This document shows positions 15,744 through 23,121 of a DNA stretch of 25,208 bases, piece after piece. The notes below the pieces were generated by a model. It ran no database searches. It had not been told where the DNA came from and saw nothing but the letters and a program-made list of their open reading frames with translations. This DNA comes from DASRBO01 sp035653595. GTDB taxonomy: Bacteria > Actinomycetota > Acidimicrobiia > Acidimicrobiales > JAJPHE01. The translations under genes were made by a program, and so were the position numbers. Position 1 is the first letter of the stretch, and each line of letters starts with the position of its first letter. The stretch is from positions 1 through 25,208 of the forward strand of contig DASRBO010000045.1 of assembly GCA_035653595.1 (NCBI GenBank), read 5' to 3'.

Positions 15744-16969
15744 CCGGGGACCACGCACGCGCCCACGAGGCGGCCCGCCCCATGGACCCCGGCCCGAGCG
15801 GGCCGCTCAGCGGGATCCGCATCATCGACCTGACCCAGGCTCTGGCCGGGCCGTTCTGCACCATGCTGCTGGCCGACCTGGGTGCCGACGTGGTGAAGGT
15901 GGAGCCGCCCCAGGGCGACATGGCTCGCATGATGCCGCCGTTCGCCCCCGAGGACGACCAGCGCGCCTTCGGCGGCTACTTCGCCTCCATCAACCGCAAC
16001 AAGCGGGGCATCGTCCTCGACCTCAAGACCGATGCGGACCGCCGGCGGCTCAAGTCCCTGGTCGCCCGGGCCGACGCCGTGGTGGAGAACTTCCGGGCCG
16101 GGGTCATGGACGGGCTGGGGCTGTCCTACGAGACGCTGGCCGCCCTCAACCCCCGCCTGGTCTACGGGGCCATCCGCGGCTTCGGCGACCCGCGCACCGG
16201 CGAGAGCCCGCTGGTTGACTGGCCCGCCTTCGACGTGGTGGCCCAGGCCATGGGTGGGGTGGTGAGCTTCACCGGCACCACCGAAGGCGAGACGGTGCGG
16301 GTCGGTCCCAGCGTCGGCGACCTGTACCCGGCCACGGTGGCGGCCCTGGGCATCACCGCCGGCCTGCTCCACGCCCGCACCACCGGCCAGGGCCAGTTCA
16401 TCGACGTGGCCATGTACGACGCCGTAACCGCCCTGTGCGAGGCCATCGTCTACCGGTGGTCCTACGCCGGGGTGGTCACCGGTCCCACCGGAAACAGCCA
16501 CCCCCAGCTGTCGCCTTTCGACCTCTACCCGACGGCCGACGGCAAGTGCGCCATCGCCGCTCCGTCGGCCAAGCACTGGGAGATCCTGTGCGAGGTGATG
16601 GGCCGGCCCGACCTGCTCACCGACGAGCGGACCCTCACCAACGGTCATCGGATGAAGAACGCCGCCTTCGTGCGCGAGGTGATGGTGGAGTGGACCTCGG
16701 CTCGGACCACCGCCGAGGTGGTGCAGGCCCTTGGCGGTCGGGTGCCGGTGGGCCCGGTCCACCGCGCCCCCGACCTGTTCGAGGACGAGCACCTGCGGGC
16801 CCGCGGCATGCTGGTCGCCGTCGAGCACCCGGGCATGTCCCGACCGGTGGTGTTCCCCCACAGCCCGATCCACTACGGCTCCACCCCTGCGGCGGTGCAC
16901 CGGCGGGCGCCGCTGCTGGGGGAGCACACCGCCGAGGTGCTGGCCGACCTGGAGGAGGAGACCACATGA
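15740..16969 (+). CDS. Type III (CaiB/BaiF) CoA-transferase
   Basis: This 409-residue protein belongs to the type III CoA-transferase family, which moves CoA between carboxylic acids through an aspartyl-CoA thioester. It shows GIRIIDLTQALAGPFCTMLL, GADVVKVEPP, NRNKRGIVLDLK and VENFRAGVM. The nucleophile Asp194 is in VGPSVGDLYPA, and GQGQFIDVAMYD follows. The GTG start at 15740 overlaps the MaoC stop by four bases; MDPGPSGPLSG, fifteen codons later, is a possible alternative start. With the CitE-type lyase next to it, the likely role is activating a C5 dicarboxylate (itaconate, mesaconate or citramalate) with succinyl-CoA or acetyl-CoA as donor. That substrate choice is inference from context. 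Confidence 0.93.
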   Translation: MTGDHARAHEAARPMDPGPSGPLSGIRIIDLTQALAGPFCTMLLADLGADVVKVEPPQGDMARMMPPFAPEDDQRAFGGYFASINRNKRGIVLDLKTDADRRRLKSLVARADAVVENFRAGVMDGLGLSYETLAALNPRLVYGAIRGFGDPRTGESPLVDWPAFDVVAQAMGGVVSFTGTTEGETVRVGPSVGDLYPATVAALGITAGLLHARTTGQGQFIDVAMYDAVTALCEAIVYRWSYAGVVTGPTGNSHPQLSPFDLYPTADGKCAIAAPSAKHWEILCEVMGRPDLLTDERTLTNGHRMKNAAFVREVMVEWTSARTTAEVVQALGGRVPVGPVHRAPDLFEDEHLRARGMLVAVEHPGMSRPVVFPHSPIHYGSTPAAVHRRAPLLGEHTAEVLADLEEETT

Positions 16970-17889
16970 GCAGCCCCCGCCCCTTCCGCCTGCGCCGCAG
17001 CGAGCTGTCGACCCCCGGCACCAGCGAGAAGATGATGGCCAAGGCGGCGGCCAGCCAGGCCGACCTGGTCTTCCTCGACCTCGAGGACGCCGTCGCCCCG
17101 GCCCAGAAGGCGTCCGCCCGCCAGCCGATCGTCGAGGCCCTCACCGGGCTCGACTGGGGCCGCACGACGAGGGCGGTGCGGGTCAACGGGGTGCACACCC
17201 CGTGGTGTCACGAGGACGTGGTTACGGTGGTCTCCGGCGCCGGGGCCGCCCTCGACGTGGTCATCGTGCCCAAGGTCAAAGCGCCGCGGGACGTGTGGTT
17301 CGTCGACACCCTGCTGGGCCAGCTGGAGGAGCGTCTCGGCCTGCCGGCGGGGGGGATCGGGTTGGAGGTGCTCGTAGAGGAGACCGAGGCCCTGGCCCGG
17401 GTAGAGGAGATCGCCGGCTGCTGCCCCCGCCTCGAGGCGCTGATCCTGGGGGTGGGGGACCTGTCGGCGAGCCAGGGTGTGCGCCTCGGCCACATCGGCG
17501 CCGGAGCCGAGCGCTATCCGGGCGACGTGTGGCACTACGCCCGCAACCGCATGATCGTGGCCGCCCGGGCCAACGGGCTTGACCCCGTCGACGGCCCCTT
17601 CGCCAACTTCCGCGACCCCGACGGCTACCGGCGGGAGGCAGGGTGGGCGGCGACGCTGGGGGCGGTGGGCAAGTGGGCCATCCACCCCGACCAGGTGGCC
17701 ATCGCCAACGAGATGTTCTCACCCAGCCAGCGCGAGATCGACCAGGCCAAGGCGGTGGTCGCGGCGGTCCGCTCCGCCGAGGCGGCCGGTGAGGGGGCGG
17801 CCAACCTCGACGGGGTCATGATCGACGCCGCCACCGCCCGCATCTTCGAGACCATCCTGCGCCGGGCCGAGCAGGCGGGCCTGGCGTGA
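16966..17889 (+). CDS. CitE-family acyl-CoA lyase (HpcH/HpaI fold), citramalyl-CoA lyase-like
   Basis: This 307-residue TIM-barrel enzyme belongs to the CitE/malyl-CoA lyase family, which cleaves beta-hydroxyacyl-CoA into two products, e.g. citramalyl-CoA to acetyl-CoA and pyruvate. It shows RSELSTPGTSEKM, LVFLDLEDAV, the CoA/substrate Arg in RVNG (Arg72), and Mg ligands Glu138 and Asp165, with the family's 27-residue spacing. Later motifs are ANGLDPVDGPFANF and GKWAIHPDQV. ATG 16966 overlaps the CoA-transferase stop (ATGA) and follows GGAGGAGGAG closely. Placement after a CoA-transferase and MaoC hydratase supports a citramalyl-CoA or related lyase rather than the citrate lyase beta subunit. 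Confidence 0.93.
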   Translation: MSSPRPFRLRRSELSTPGTSEKMMAKAAASQADLVFLDLEDAVAPAQKASARQPIVEALTGLDWGRTTRAVRVNGVHTPWCHEDVVTVVSGAGAALDVVIVPKVKAPRDVWFVDTLLGQLEERLGLPAGGIGLEVLVEETEALARVEEIAGCCPRLEALILGVGDLSASQGVRLGHIGAGAERYPGDVWHYARNRMIVAARANGLDPVDGPFANFRDPDGYRREAGWAATLGAVGKWAIHPDQVAIANEMFSPSQREIDQAKAVVAAVRSAEAAGEGAANLDGVMIDAATARIFETILRRAEQAGLA

Positions 17890-19250
17890 GCAGCACCGAC
17901 GCCCGCTCGCCGGCCGCTGCCTCGCCGGCCGGTCTCACCGCCGAGCTGGCCCGCCGGGCCGGCGCCACGCGCTTCGATGCCCTGCCCGGCGAGGTGGTCG
18001 AGCTGGCCCGTCAGTGCCTGCTGGACTGGCTGGGGGTCACCCTGGCCGGCGCCGGCGAGCCCGCGGTCGGGATCCTGCTCGACGAGGTCGACGAGGGCCC
18101 GGCCACCGTGGTGGGCCACCGGCGGGGGGCGGGCGTCCTCGACGCCGCCCTGGTGAACGGGACGGGCTCCCACGCCCTCGACTACGACGACGTGAACCAG
18201 GCCATGTTCGGGCACCCCTCCGTCCCGATAATGGCCGGCCTGCTGGCCCAGGCCGAGTCGGTCGGCGCCCGGGGCGCCGACCTGGTCACCGCCTTCGTCG
18301 CCGGCTACGAGCTGGAGTGCTCGTTGGGCCGTGCCCTGGGGGTCGAGCACTACCGGCGGGGCTTCCACACCACGGCCACGGCCGGCACGTTCGGGGCGGC
18401 GGCCGCATGCAGCCGGCTGATGGCCTCGGCCCCGTCCGTGCTCGAACAGGCTCTGGGGATCGCCGCCACCCAGGCCGCCGGGCTCAAGTCGATGTTCGGC
18501 ACCATGTGCAAGCCACTGCACGCCGGCGCCGCCTCCAGGGCGGGCCTGCTCGCCGCCCGGCTGGCGGCCCGCGGGTTCACCTCCGCCCCCGCCGCCGTGG
18601 AGACCGAGCAGGGCTTCGCCGCCACCCACAGCCAGAGCTTCGAAGCGGCGCGGGGGCTGCAGGAGCCGGCGGGCGGGTGGCACCTGCTGTCCAACCTGTT
18701 CAAGTACCACGCCGCCTGCTTCCAGACCCACTCCACCATCGAGGGCCTGCGACGGATGCGCGAGCGCGAGGGGATCGAGGTGTCCGACGTCGCCGAGGTG
18801 ACCGTGCACGCCGATGAGCTGCAGCTGGGCATGTGCAACATCGCCGAGCCGGTCACCGGCCTGCAGGCCAAGTTCAGCCTGCGCCAGACGGCCACCTTCG
18901 CCTTGGCCGGGCTGGACACCGCCTCGGCCGACACCTACAGCGAGGCCACCGTCGCCCGCCCCGAGCTGATTAGGCTGCGCTCGGCGGTGGTGGTGGTCCC
19001 CGACGGTCAGCCCGGTCCCACCCGGGTGGACGTGGTCCTGCGGGACGGCCGCCGCCTGAGCGCCGCCCACGACGTCTCTGTGCCCGAGTCGGACCTGGCC
19101 CTGCAGCGCCGGCGGCTGGAGGCCAAGTTCGCCGCCCTGGCCACCCCGGTGGTGGGCGGGGACGCCGCCGCCGCCCTGCTCGAAGCCGTCGGCCGGCTGG
19201 AGGACCTCGACGACGTGCGGCCGCTGCTCGCCCTGACCCGGCCGGCCTGA
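17886..19250 (+). CDS. MmgE/PrpD family protein
   Basis: This 454-residue protein belongs to the family of 2-methylcitrate dehydratase (PrpD), MmgE and cis-aconitate decarboxylase. Conserved blocks are HALDYDD (96-102), GHPSVP with His110, GFHTTATAGTFGAAAA with His161, and KPLHAG with Lys209 and His212. The His161-Lys209 spacing of 48 equals that between His159 and Lys207, recalled as active-site residues of cis-aconitate decarboxylase. GTG 17886 overlaps the lyase stop by four bases, so it ends the seven-gene operon. It could dehydrate, isomerise or decarboxylate a C5-C7 tricarboxylate or dicarboxylate feeding the CoA-transferase. The exact reaction cannot be read from sequence. Confidence 0.92.
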   Translation: MSSTDARSPAAASPAGLTAELARRAGATRFDALPGEVVELARQCLLDWLGVTLAGAGEPAVGILLDEVDEGPATVVGHRRGAGVLDAALVNGTGSHALDYDDVNQAMFGHPSVPIMAGLLAQAESVGARGADLVTAFVAGYELECSLGRALGVEHYRRGFHTTATAGTFGAAAACSRLMASAPSVLEQALGIAATQAAGLKSMFGTMCKPLHAGAASRAGLLAARLAARGFTSAPAAVETEQGFAATHSQSFEAARGLQEPAGGWHLLSNLFKYHAACFQTHSTIEGLRRMREREGIEVSDVAEVTVHADELQLGMCNIAEPVTGLQAKFSLRQTATFALAGLDTASADTYSEATVARPELIRLRSAVVVVPDGQPGPTRVDVVLRDGRRLSAAHDVSVPESDLALQRRRLEAKFAALATPVVGGDAAAALLEAVGRLEDLDDVRPLLALTRPA

Positions 19251-19260
19251 CCGGGCCGGG
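19237..19260 (+). terminator. GC-rich hairpin at the end of the catabolic operon
   Basis: CCCGGCC (19237-19243) pairs with GGCCGGG (19254-19260) across the MmgE/PrpD stop codon; an alternative register pairs CCGGCC with GGCCGG. It sits in the 22-base gap before the convergent nitroreductase gene. No T-tract follows, so termination is uncertain. Confidence 0.35.
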
Positions 19261-19272
19261 CCCCCTACCGGC

Positions 19273-19935
19273 TCAGGACCGCTCCTCCTTGTTGCCCCAT
19301 CGCTCCCAGCTCACGATGTGCTCGGGCGGGGGGCGGTCGGCGGGACGGAAGTCGGTCCCCTTGGTGTAGGCCACCGGCAGCAGGCCGACCTGGGTGACGT
19401 CGGCGGGGATCCCCAGCAGCTCGGCCGCCTGGGACTCGAAGGCCAGGTGGAAGGTGGTGAGCGCCGAGCCGAGCCCCCTGGCCCGCAGGGCCAGCTGGAA
19501 GCTCCACACCGCCGGGAAGATCGAGCCCATGAAGCCGGCCCAGGCCCCGGCGGGGGCGCTGGCCGGCAGACGGCCCTGGATGCAGGGGATCACCAGGACC
19601 GGAACCCGCTCGAGGTTCTCGGCCAGATAGCTGGCCGAGTCCAGCACCCTCGACAGCTGGTTCTTCTGGTCGCCGATGGAGGCGGCGTTGGCCTTGAGGT
19701 ACTCGCCCCCCGCCCGCCGGTACATGTCGGCCAGAGCCGCCTTGGGCCCGGCCTCGGTCACCATCAGCCAGCGCCAGCCCTGGGTGTTGGAGCCGGTCGG
19801 CGCCTGCTGGGAGATCCTCACGCAGTCGAGCAGCACCTGGCGCTCCACCGGCCGGTCCAGGTCGAGCCGCTTGCGCACCGCCCTGGTCGTCGAGAGGAGG
19901 GCGTCGGTGATCTCGAGGTCGAAGGGGGTGTCCAT
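19273..19935 (-). CDS. Nitroreductase family FMN oxidoreductase
   Basis: This 220-residue protein fits the nitroreductase family of small FMN/NAD(P)H enzymes. The N-terminal FMN phosphate-binding region reads TTRAVRKRLDLDRPVE, followed by ISQQAPTGSNTQGWRW. In the middle is FPAVWSFQLALRARGLGSALTT, and a C-terminal GIPADVTQVGLLPVAY strand precedes the PPEHIVSWERWG end. The start ATG at 19935 is chosen because conserved sequence begins just after it and a TANNNT box lies eight bases upstream; the same frame stays open much further but enters dapB and is not coding. It converges on the MmgE/PrpD gene and diverges from dapB. The substrate is unknown. Confidence 0.9.
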   Translation of the reverse strand: MDTPFDLEITDALLSTTRAVRKRLDLDRPVERQVLLDCVRISQQAPTGSNTQGWRWLMVTEAGPKAALADMYRRAGGEYLKANAASIGDQKNQLSRVLDSASYLAENLERVPVLVIPCIQGRLPASAPAGAWAGFMGSIFPAVWSFQLALRARGLGSALTTFHLAFESQAAELLGIPADVTQVGLLPVAYTKGTDFRPADRPPPEHIVSWERWGNKEERS

Positions 19936-19943
19936 GAGCGGCG

Positions 19944-19949
19944 ACGGTA
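19944..19949 (-). promoter_or_regulatory. Candidate -10 box of a leaderless nitroreductase promoter
   Basis: On the minus strand TACCGT is followed by eight bases and the ATG at 19935. A weak CTGAAC lies 18 bases upstream as a possible -35. No Shine-Dalgarno sequence is present. Confidence 0.5.
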
Positions 19950-19963
19950 GCCGCCGGGTCCCA

Positions 19964-19969
19964 TAGGGT
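19964..19969 (+). promoter_or_regulatory. Candidate -10 box of a leaderless dapB promoter
   Basis: TAGGGT is followed by eight bases (TCAGGGCC) and the dapB GTG at 19978. The window between box and start is too short for a normal leader, so transcription probably starts at the GTG. Confidence 0.5.
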
Positions 19970-19977
19970 TCAGGGCC

Positions 19978-20784
19978 GTGAGGGTGGGTGTGTTCGGAGC
20001 GGCCGGCCGCATGGGCGCCGAGGTGTGCCGGGCGGTGGCCGCCCAGGACGACCTCGACCTGGTGGCGGCGGTGGATCCGGGTGCGGTAGGGGCCCGTCTG
20101 GCGACGGTGGCCGGCCCGGCCGTGCCCGACCTGGCGGTGGCCGGCGAGGCCGGCGCCCTGGCCGAGGCCGGAGCCGAGGTGGCGGTGGACTTCACCCGCC
20201 CCGACGCGGTGATGGCCAACCTGCGCTGGTGCGCCGCCAGCGGCGTGCACGCCGTGGTCGGCACCAGCGGGCTGGGGGAAGCCGACCTGGCCGAGCTGGC
20301 CTCGCTGTTCGGACCGGGGACCACGGCCCACTGCGTCGTGGCTCCCAACTTCGCCATCGGAGCGGTGCTGATGATGCGATTCGCCGCCATGGCGGCGCCC
20401 TACTTCGACACGGCCGAGATCATCGAGCTGCACCACGACACCAAGATCGACGCCCCCTCCGGCACCGCCATCGCCACCGCCCGGGCGATGGCGGCGGCCC
20501 GCAACGGCCGGGCGTGGGCGCCCGACCCGACCACCGAGGAGGTGCTGGACGGGGCCAGGGGCGGCTCCACCGACGCCGGGGTGCACATCCACTCGGTGCG
20601 CATGCGGGGAATGGTCGCCAACCAGGAGGTGATCCTCGGGACCACCGGACAGACGCTCTGCCTGCGCCACGACACCATCGACCGCACCTCGTTCATGCCC
20701 GGGGTGCTGCTCGCTGTCCGCGGGGTCGGCGTCCGGCCCGGGCTCACTGTCGGGCTCGACGCCCTCCTCGGCCTGGGCGGCTGA
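19978..20784 (+). CDS. dapB: 4-hydroxy-tetrahydrodipicolinate reductase
   Basis: DapB reduces the dihydrodipicolinate precursor in the diaminopimelate/lysine pathway. The 268-residue protein starts with the dinucleotide-binding GAAGRMG (7-13). It has VDFTRPDAV, VGTSGL, APNFAIGAVLMMRFA and the catalytic ELHHDTKIDAPSGTA with His152/His153 and Lys156. HSVRMRGMVANQEVILG and a C-terminal RTSFMPGVLLAV follow. The GTG start gives the expected N-terminus and has a TANNNT box eight bases upstream. In several actinobacteria dapB lies close to the pnp-M16 pair; here a catabolic operon and the nitroreductase gene are in between. The downstream kinase gene is 28 bases away and may be co-transcribed. Confidence 0.97.
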   Translation: MRVGVFGAAGRMGAEVCRAVAAQDDLDLVAAVDPGAVGARLATVAGPAVPDLAVAGEAGALAEAGAEVAVDFTRPDAVMANLRWCAASGVHAVVGTSGLGEADLAELASLFGPGTTAHCVVAPNFAIGAVLMMRFAAMAAPYFDTAEIIELHHDTKIDAPSGTAIATARAMAAARNGRAWAPDPTTEEVLDGARGGSTDAGVHIHSVRMRGMVANQEVILGTTGQTLCLRHDTIDRTSFMPGVLLAVRGVGVRPGLTVGLDALLGLGG

Positions 20785-20812
20785 GTCGGCCGTCCGCCCG
20801 CCCGAAGAGCCG

Positions 20813-21337
20813 GTGATCATCGTCGTCTCCGGCCTGCCCGGGGCCGGCAAGACCACCACGGCGGGACTGCTGGCCTCCCGACTCGATCGGGCCGCCCACG
20901 TCGAGGCCGACAGGTTGCAGGAGATGACCGTGTCCGGCGGGGTCTGGCCGGAGGGCCCACGGGAGATGACCCCGGAGGCGGCGCGCCAGCTCCGCCTCCG
21001 CCTGCGCAACGCCTGCCTCCTCGCCCGGTCCTTCGCCGCCGCCGGGTTCACCGCCGTCGTCGACGAGATCGTGGCCGGGGCCCGCCTGGATGAGCTGATC
21101 GAAGACCTGGCCGGTCTGCCGTTCGCGTTCGTGATGCTGGTGCCGGCCTTCGAGGTGGTCCACCGGCGCTGGCAGGCGATCGGAAGCCCGTTCGCCGACG
21201 TGTTCGGCTGGATCGACGAGGAGATCAGGACCGCCACCCGCCGGGTGGGGCTGTGGCTGGACACCACCACGCTCGATCCGGAGGGGACCGCCGACGCCGT
21301 CCTCGAACGGCTCGACGAGGCCATGGTCCTCCCGTGA
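20813..21337 (+). CDS. Small P-loop kinase-like ATPase (AAA_33 type)
   Basis: This 174-residue protein has a Walker A motif GLPGAGKTT at residues 7-15 on the first strand (MIIVVSGLPG), a VEADRLQEM segment after the second strand, and a VVDEIVAG segment at the third. The overall size fits small P-loop kinases of the zeta-toxin/chloramphenicol-phosphotransferase-like group that phosphorylate small molecules. No substrate can be assigned. The start is GTG 20813, shortly after the dapB stop, with GAAGAG just upstream. The following 160 bases before the acyl-CoA ligase hold a promoter candidate and short direct repeats but no gene. Confidence 0.75.
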   Translation: MIIVVSGLPGAGKTTTAGLLASRLDRAAHVEADRLQEMTVSGGVWPEGPREMTPEAARQLRLRLRNACLLARSFAAAGFTAVVDEIVAGARLDELIEDLAGLPFAFVMLVPAFEVVHRRWQAIGSPFADVFGWIDEEIRTATRRVGLWLDTTTLDPEGTADAVLERLDEAMVLP

Positions 21338-21420
21338 CGGGCTCGGTCCCCCGACGCAGCGGTTGGGCCGGCGGCTGTGGGCGGCCGGCCGCCGCAGCCA
21401 ACCCTCGGGGGTGGCCGCAC

Positions 21421-21426
21421 TACCCT
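21421..21426 (+). promoter_or_regulatory. Candidate -10 box for the acyl-CoA ligase gene
   Basis: TACCCT fits TANNNT in the gap before the ligase. A start about eight bases downstream (near G21435) would give a leader of roughly 63 bases containing the GCCGGTTTCCG repeats and AGGTGAG. No clear -35 is visible. Confidence 0.4.
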
Positions 21427-21453
21427 TCGGTCTTGTAGTTTCCGCAGGTCAGC

Positions 21454-21477
21454 GCCGGTTTCCGCGGCCGGTTTCCG
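21454..21477 (+). repeat. Direct repeat GCCGGTTTCCG in the ligase leader
   Basis: Two exact 11-base copies lie at 21454-21464 and 21467-21477, a 13-base period. A shorter third copy, GTTTCCG, is at 21438-21444. They lie between the candidate promoter and the ligase ribosome binding site and could be a protein-binding array or a leader RNA element. Confidence 0.7.
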
Positions 21478-21497
21478 TCTGAAAGCCAGGTGAGCCA

Positions 21498-23111
21498 ATG
21501 CAGGGCCTCATGCAGGACTTCCCGCTCACGATCGACTCCATCTTCCGGCGGGCCGAGCGGCTCTTCCCCTACAAGTCCGTGGCGACGGCCACCGGCGCCG
21601 GCGTCGAGCGCACGACCTACGGGGCCTGGGCCGAGCGGACCCGCCGCCTGGGGGGAGCGCTGGACGAGCTGGGGATCTCCGCCACCGGCCGGGTGGCCAC
21701 CTTCGCCTGGAACAGCACCCGCCACCTCGAGCTCTACTTCGCCGCCCCGTGCACCGGCCGGGTTCTGCACACCCTCAACATCCGCCTGTTCGCCGAGCAG
21801 ATCACCTACATCGCCAACCACGCCGAGGACGAGGTGATCTTCGCCGACCGCAGCCTCATGGCCCTGCTGTGGCCCCTCATAGACCAGCTCCGAACCGTGC
21901 GCCACGTGGTCGTCATGGACGACGGCACCGGCGACGTCCCCGACGACCCCCGCATCATCGACTACGAGGAGCTGCTGGACCGTTCCGCCCAGGTCGAGTT
22001 CGGGGTGAGGGACGAGAACCAGGCGGCGTCGATGTGCTACACGAGCGGCACGACCGGCAACCCCAAGGGGGTGGTGTACTCCCACCGCTCGGTCGTGCTG
22101 CACTCGCTTGGCACGATGCTGGTGGACTCCCTGGCCGTGCGGGAGGCCGACGTCATCCTGCCGGTTGTGCCGATGTTCCACGCCAACGCCTGGGGGCTGT
22201 GCCAGGCCGGGGTTATGGCCGGAGCCAGCATCGTCTTTCCGGGTCGGGACCTGTCCCCGGCCGCCATCGCCGACCTGGTGGTGGACGAGAAGGTGACTCT
22301 GGCCGCCGGCGTCCCGACCATCTGGATGGGGGTGCTGCCCCTCCTCGAGGGTCGGGACACCTCCAGCCTGAGGGCCATCCCGTGCGGCGGATCGGCCGTG
22401 CCCCGGGCGCTGTCGGAGGCCTACCGCGAGAAGCTGGGACTCCCGATCCTGCAGGCGTGGGGAATGACCGAAACCAGCCCGCTGGCCTCGGTGTGCCGGG
22501 TGATCAGCGCCCTGGACGGCCGTCCCGAGGAGGAGCTGGCCGACCTGCGGGCCACCCAGGGGATACCGGTGGCCCTGGTGGAGGACCGCATCGTCGAGCC
22601 GGGCACGACCGAGGAGCTGCCGTGGGACGGCAAGGCCAGCGGCGAGCTGCAGGTGCGGGGCCCGTGGATCGCCAGCACCTACTACAACGACGACCGGGCG
22701 TCGGAGTCCTTCACCGAGGACGGCTGGCTGCGCACCGGCGACGTGGCCACCATCAGCCCGGAGGGGTACATCCACCTGGTGGACCGGACCAAGGACCTCA
22801 TCAAGTCCGGCGGGGAGTGGATCTCCTCGGTGGAGCTCGAGAACGAGATCATGGCCCACCCCAAGGTCGCCGAGGCGGCCGTCATCGCCATCCCTCACGA
22901 GAAGTGGGTGGAGCGCCCGCTGGCCTGCGTGGTGGTCAAGGGCGGGGAGGAGCTGACCAAGGAGGAGCTGATGTCGTTCCTCGAGCCGAGGGTGGCCAAG
23001 TGGTGGCTGCCCGACGACATCGCCTTCATCGACGAGGTGCCTAAGACCTCGGTGGGCAAGTTCTCCAAGAAGGACCTGCGGGACCGCTTCGCCGGCTACC
23101 AGCTCCCCTAG
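21498..23111 (+). CDS. Long/medium-chain fatty-acyl-CoA ligase (AMP-forming)
   Basis: This 537-residue member of the class I adenylate-forming family activates a carboxylic acid with ATP and CoA through an acyl-adenylate. It shows the P-loop motif YTSGTTGNPKG (181-191), MFHANAWG, GGSAVPRAL, QAWGMTETSPL, GWLRTGD (409-415), DRTKDLIKSGGEWIS and the C-terminal catalytic lysine Lys521 in KTSVGKFSKK. This pattern fits fatty-acyl-CoA ligases more than acetyl-CoA synthetase; chain length is not determined. ATG 21498 follows AGGTGAG; ATG 21510 (MQDFPLT) is a possible alternative. A TetR gene follows ten bases after the stop, so the regulator may control the ligase. Confidence 0.93.
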   Translation: MQGLMQDFPLTIDSIFRRAERLFPYKSVATATGAGVERTTYGAWAERTRRLGGALDELGISATGRVATFAWNSTRHLELYFAAPCTGRVLHTLNIRLFAEQITYIANHAEDEVIFADRSLMALLWPLIDQLRTVRHVVVMDDGTGDVPDDPRIIDYEELLDRSAQVEFGVRDENQAASMCYTSGTTGNPKGVVYSHRSVVLHSLGTMLVDSLAVREADVILPVVPMFHANAWGLCQAGVMAGASIVFPGRDLSPAAIADLVVDEKVTLAAGVPTIWMGVLPLLEGRDTSSLRAIPCGGSAVPRALSEAYREKLGLPILQAWGMTETSPLASVCRVISALDGRPEEELADLRATQGIPVALVEDRIVEPGTTEELPWDGKASGELQVRGPWIASTYYNDDRASESFTEDGWLRTGDVATISPEGYIHLVDRTKDLIKSGGEWISSVELENEIMAHPKVAEAAVIAIPHEKWVERPLACVVVKGGEELTKEELMSFLEPRVAKWWLPDDIAFIDEVPKTSVGKFSKKDLRDRFAGYQLP

Positions 23112-23121
23112 CCCGGGCGGG

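Noticed and set aside
19936..21498. Upstream extension of the nitroreductase frame to 741 codons
   Set aside because: Only the last 220 codons are conserved. The rest is antisense to dapB and the kinase gene, so ATG 19935 is the true start.
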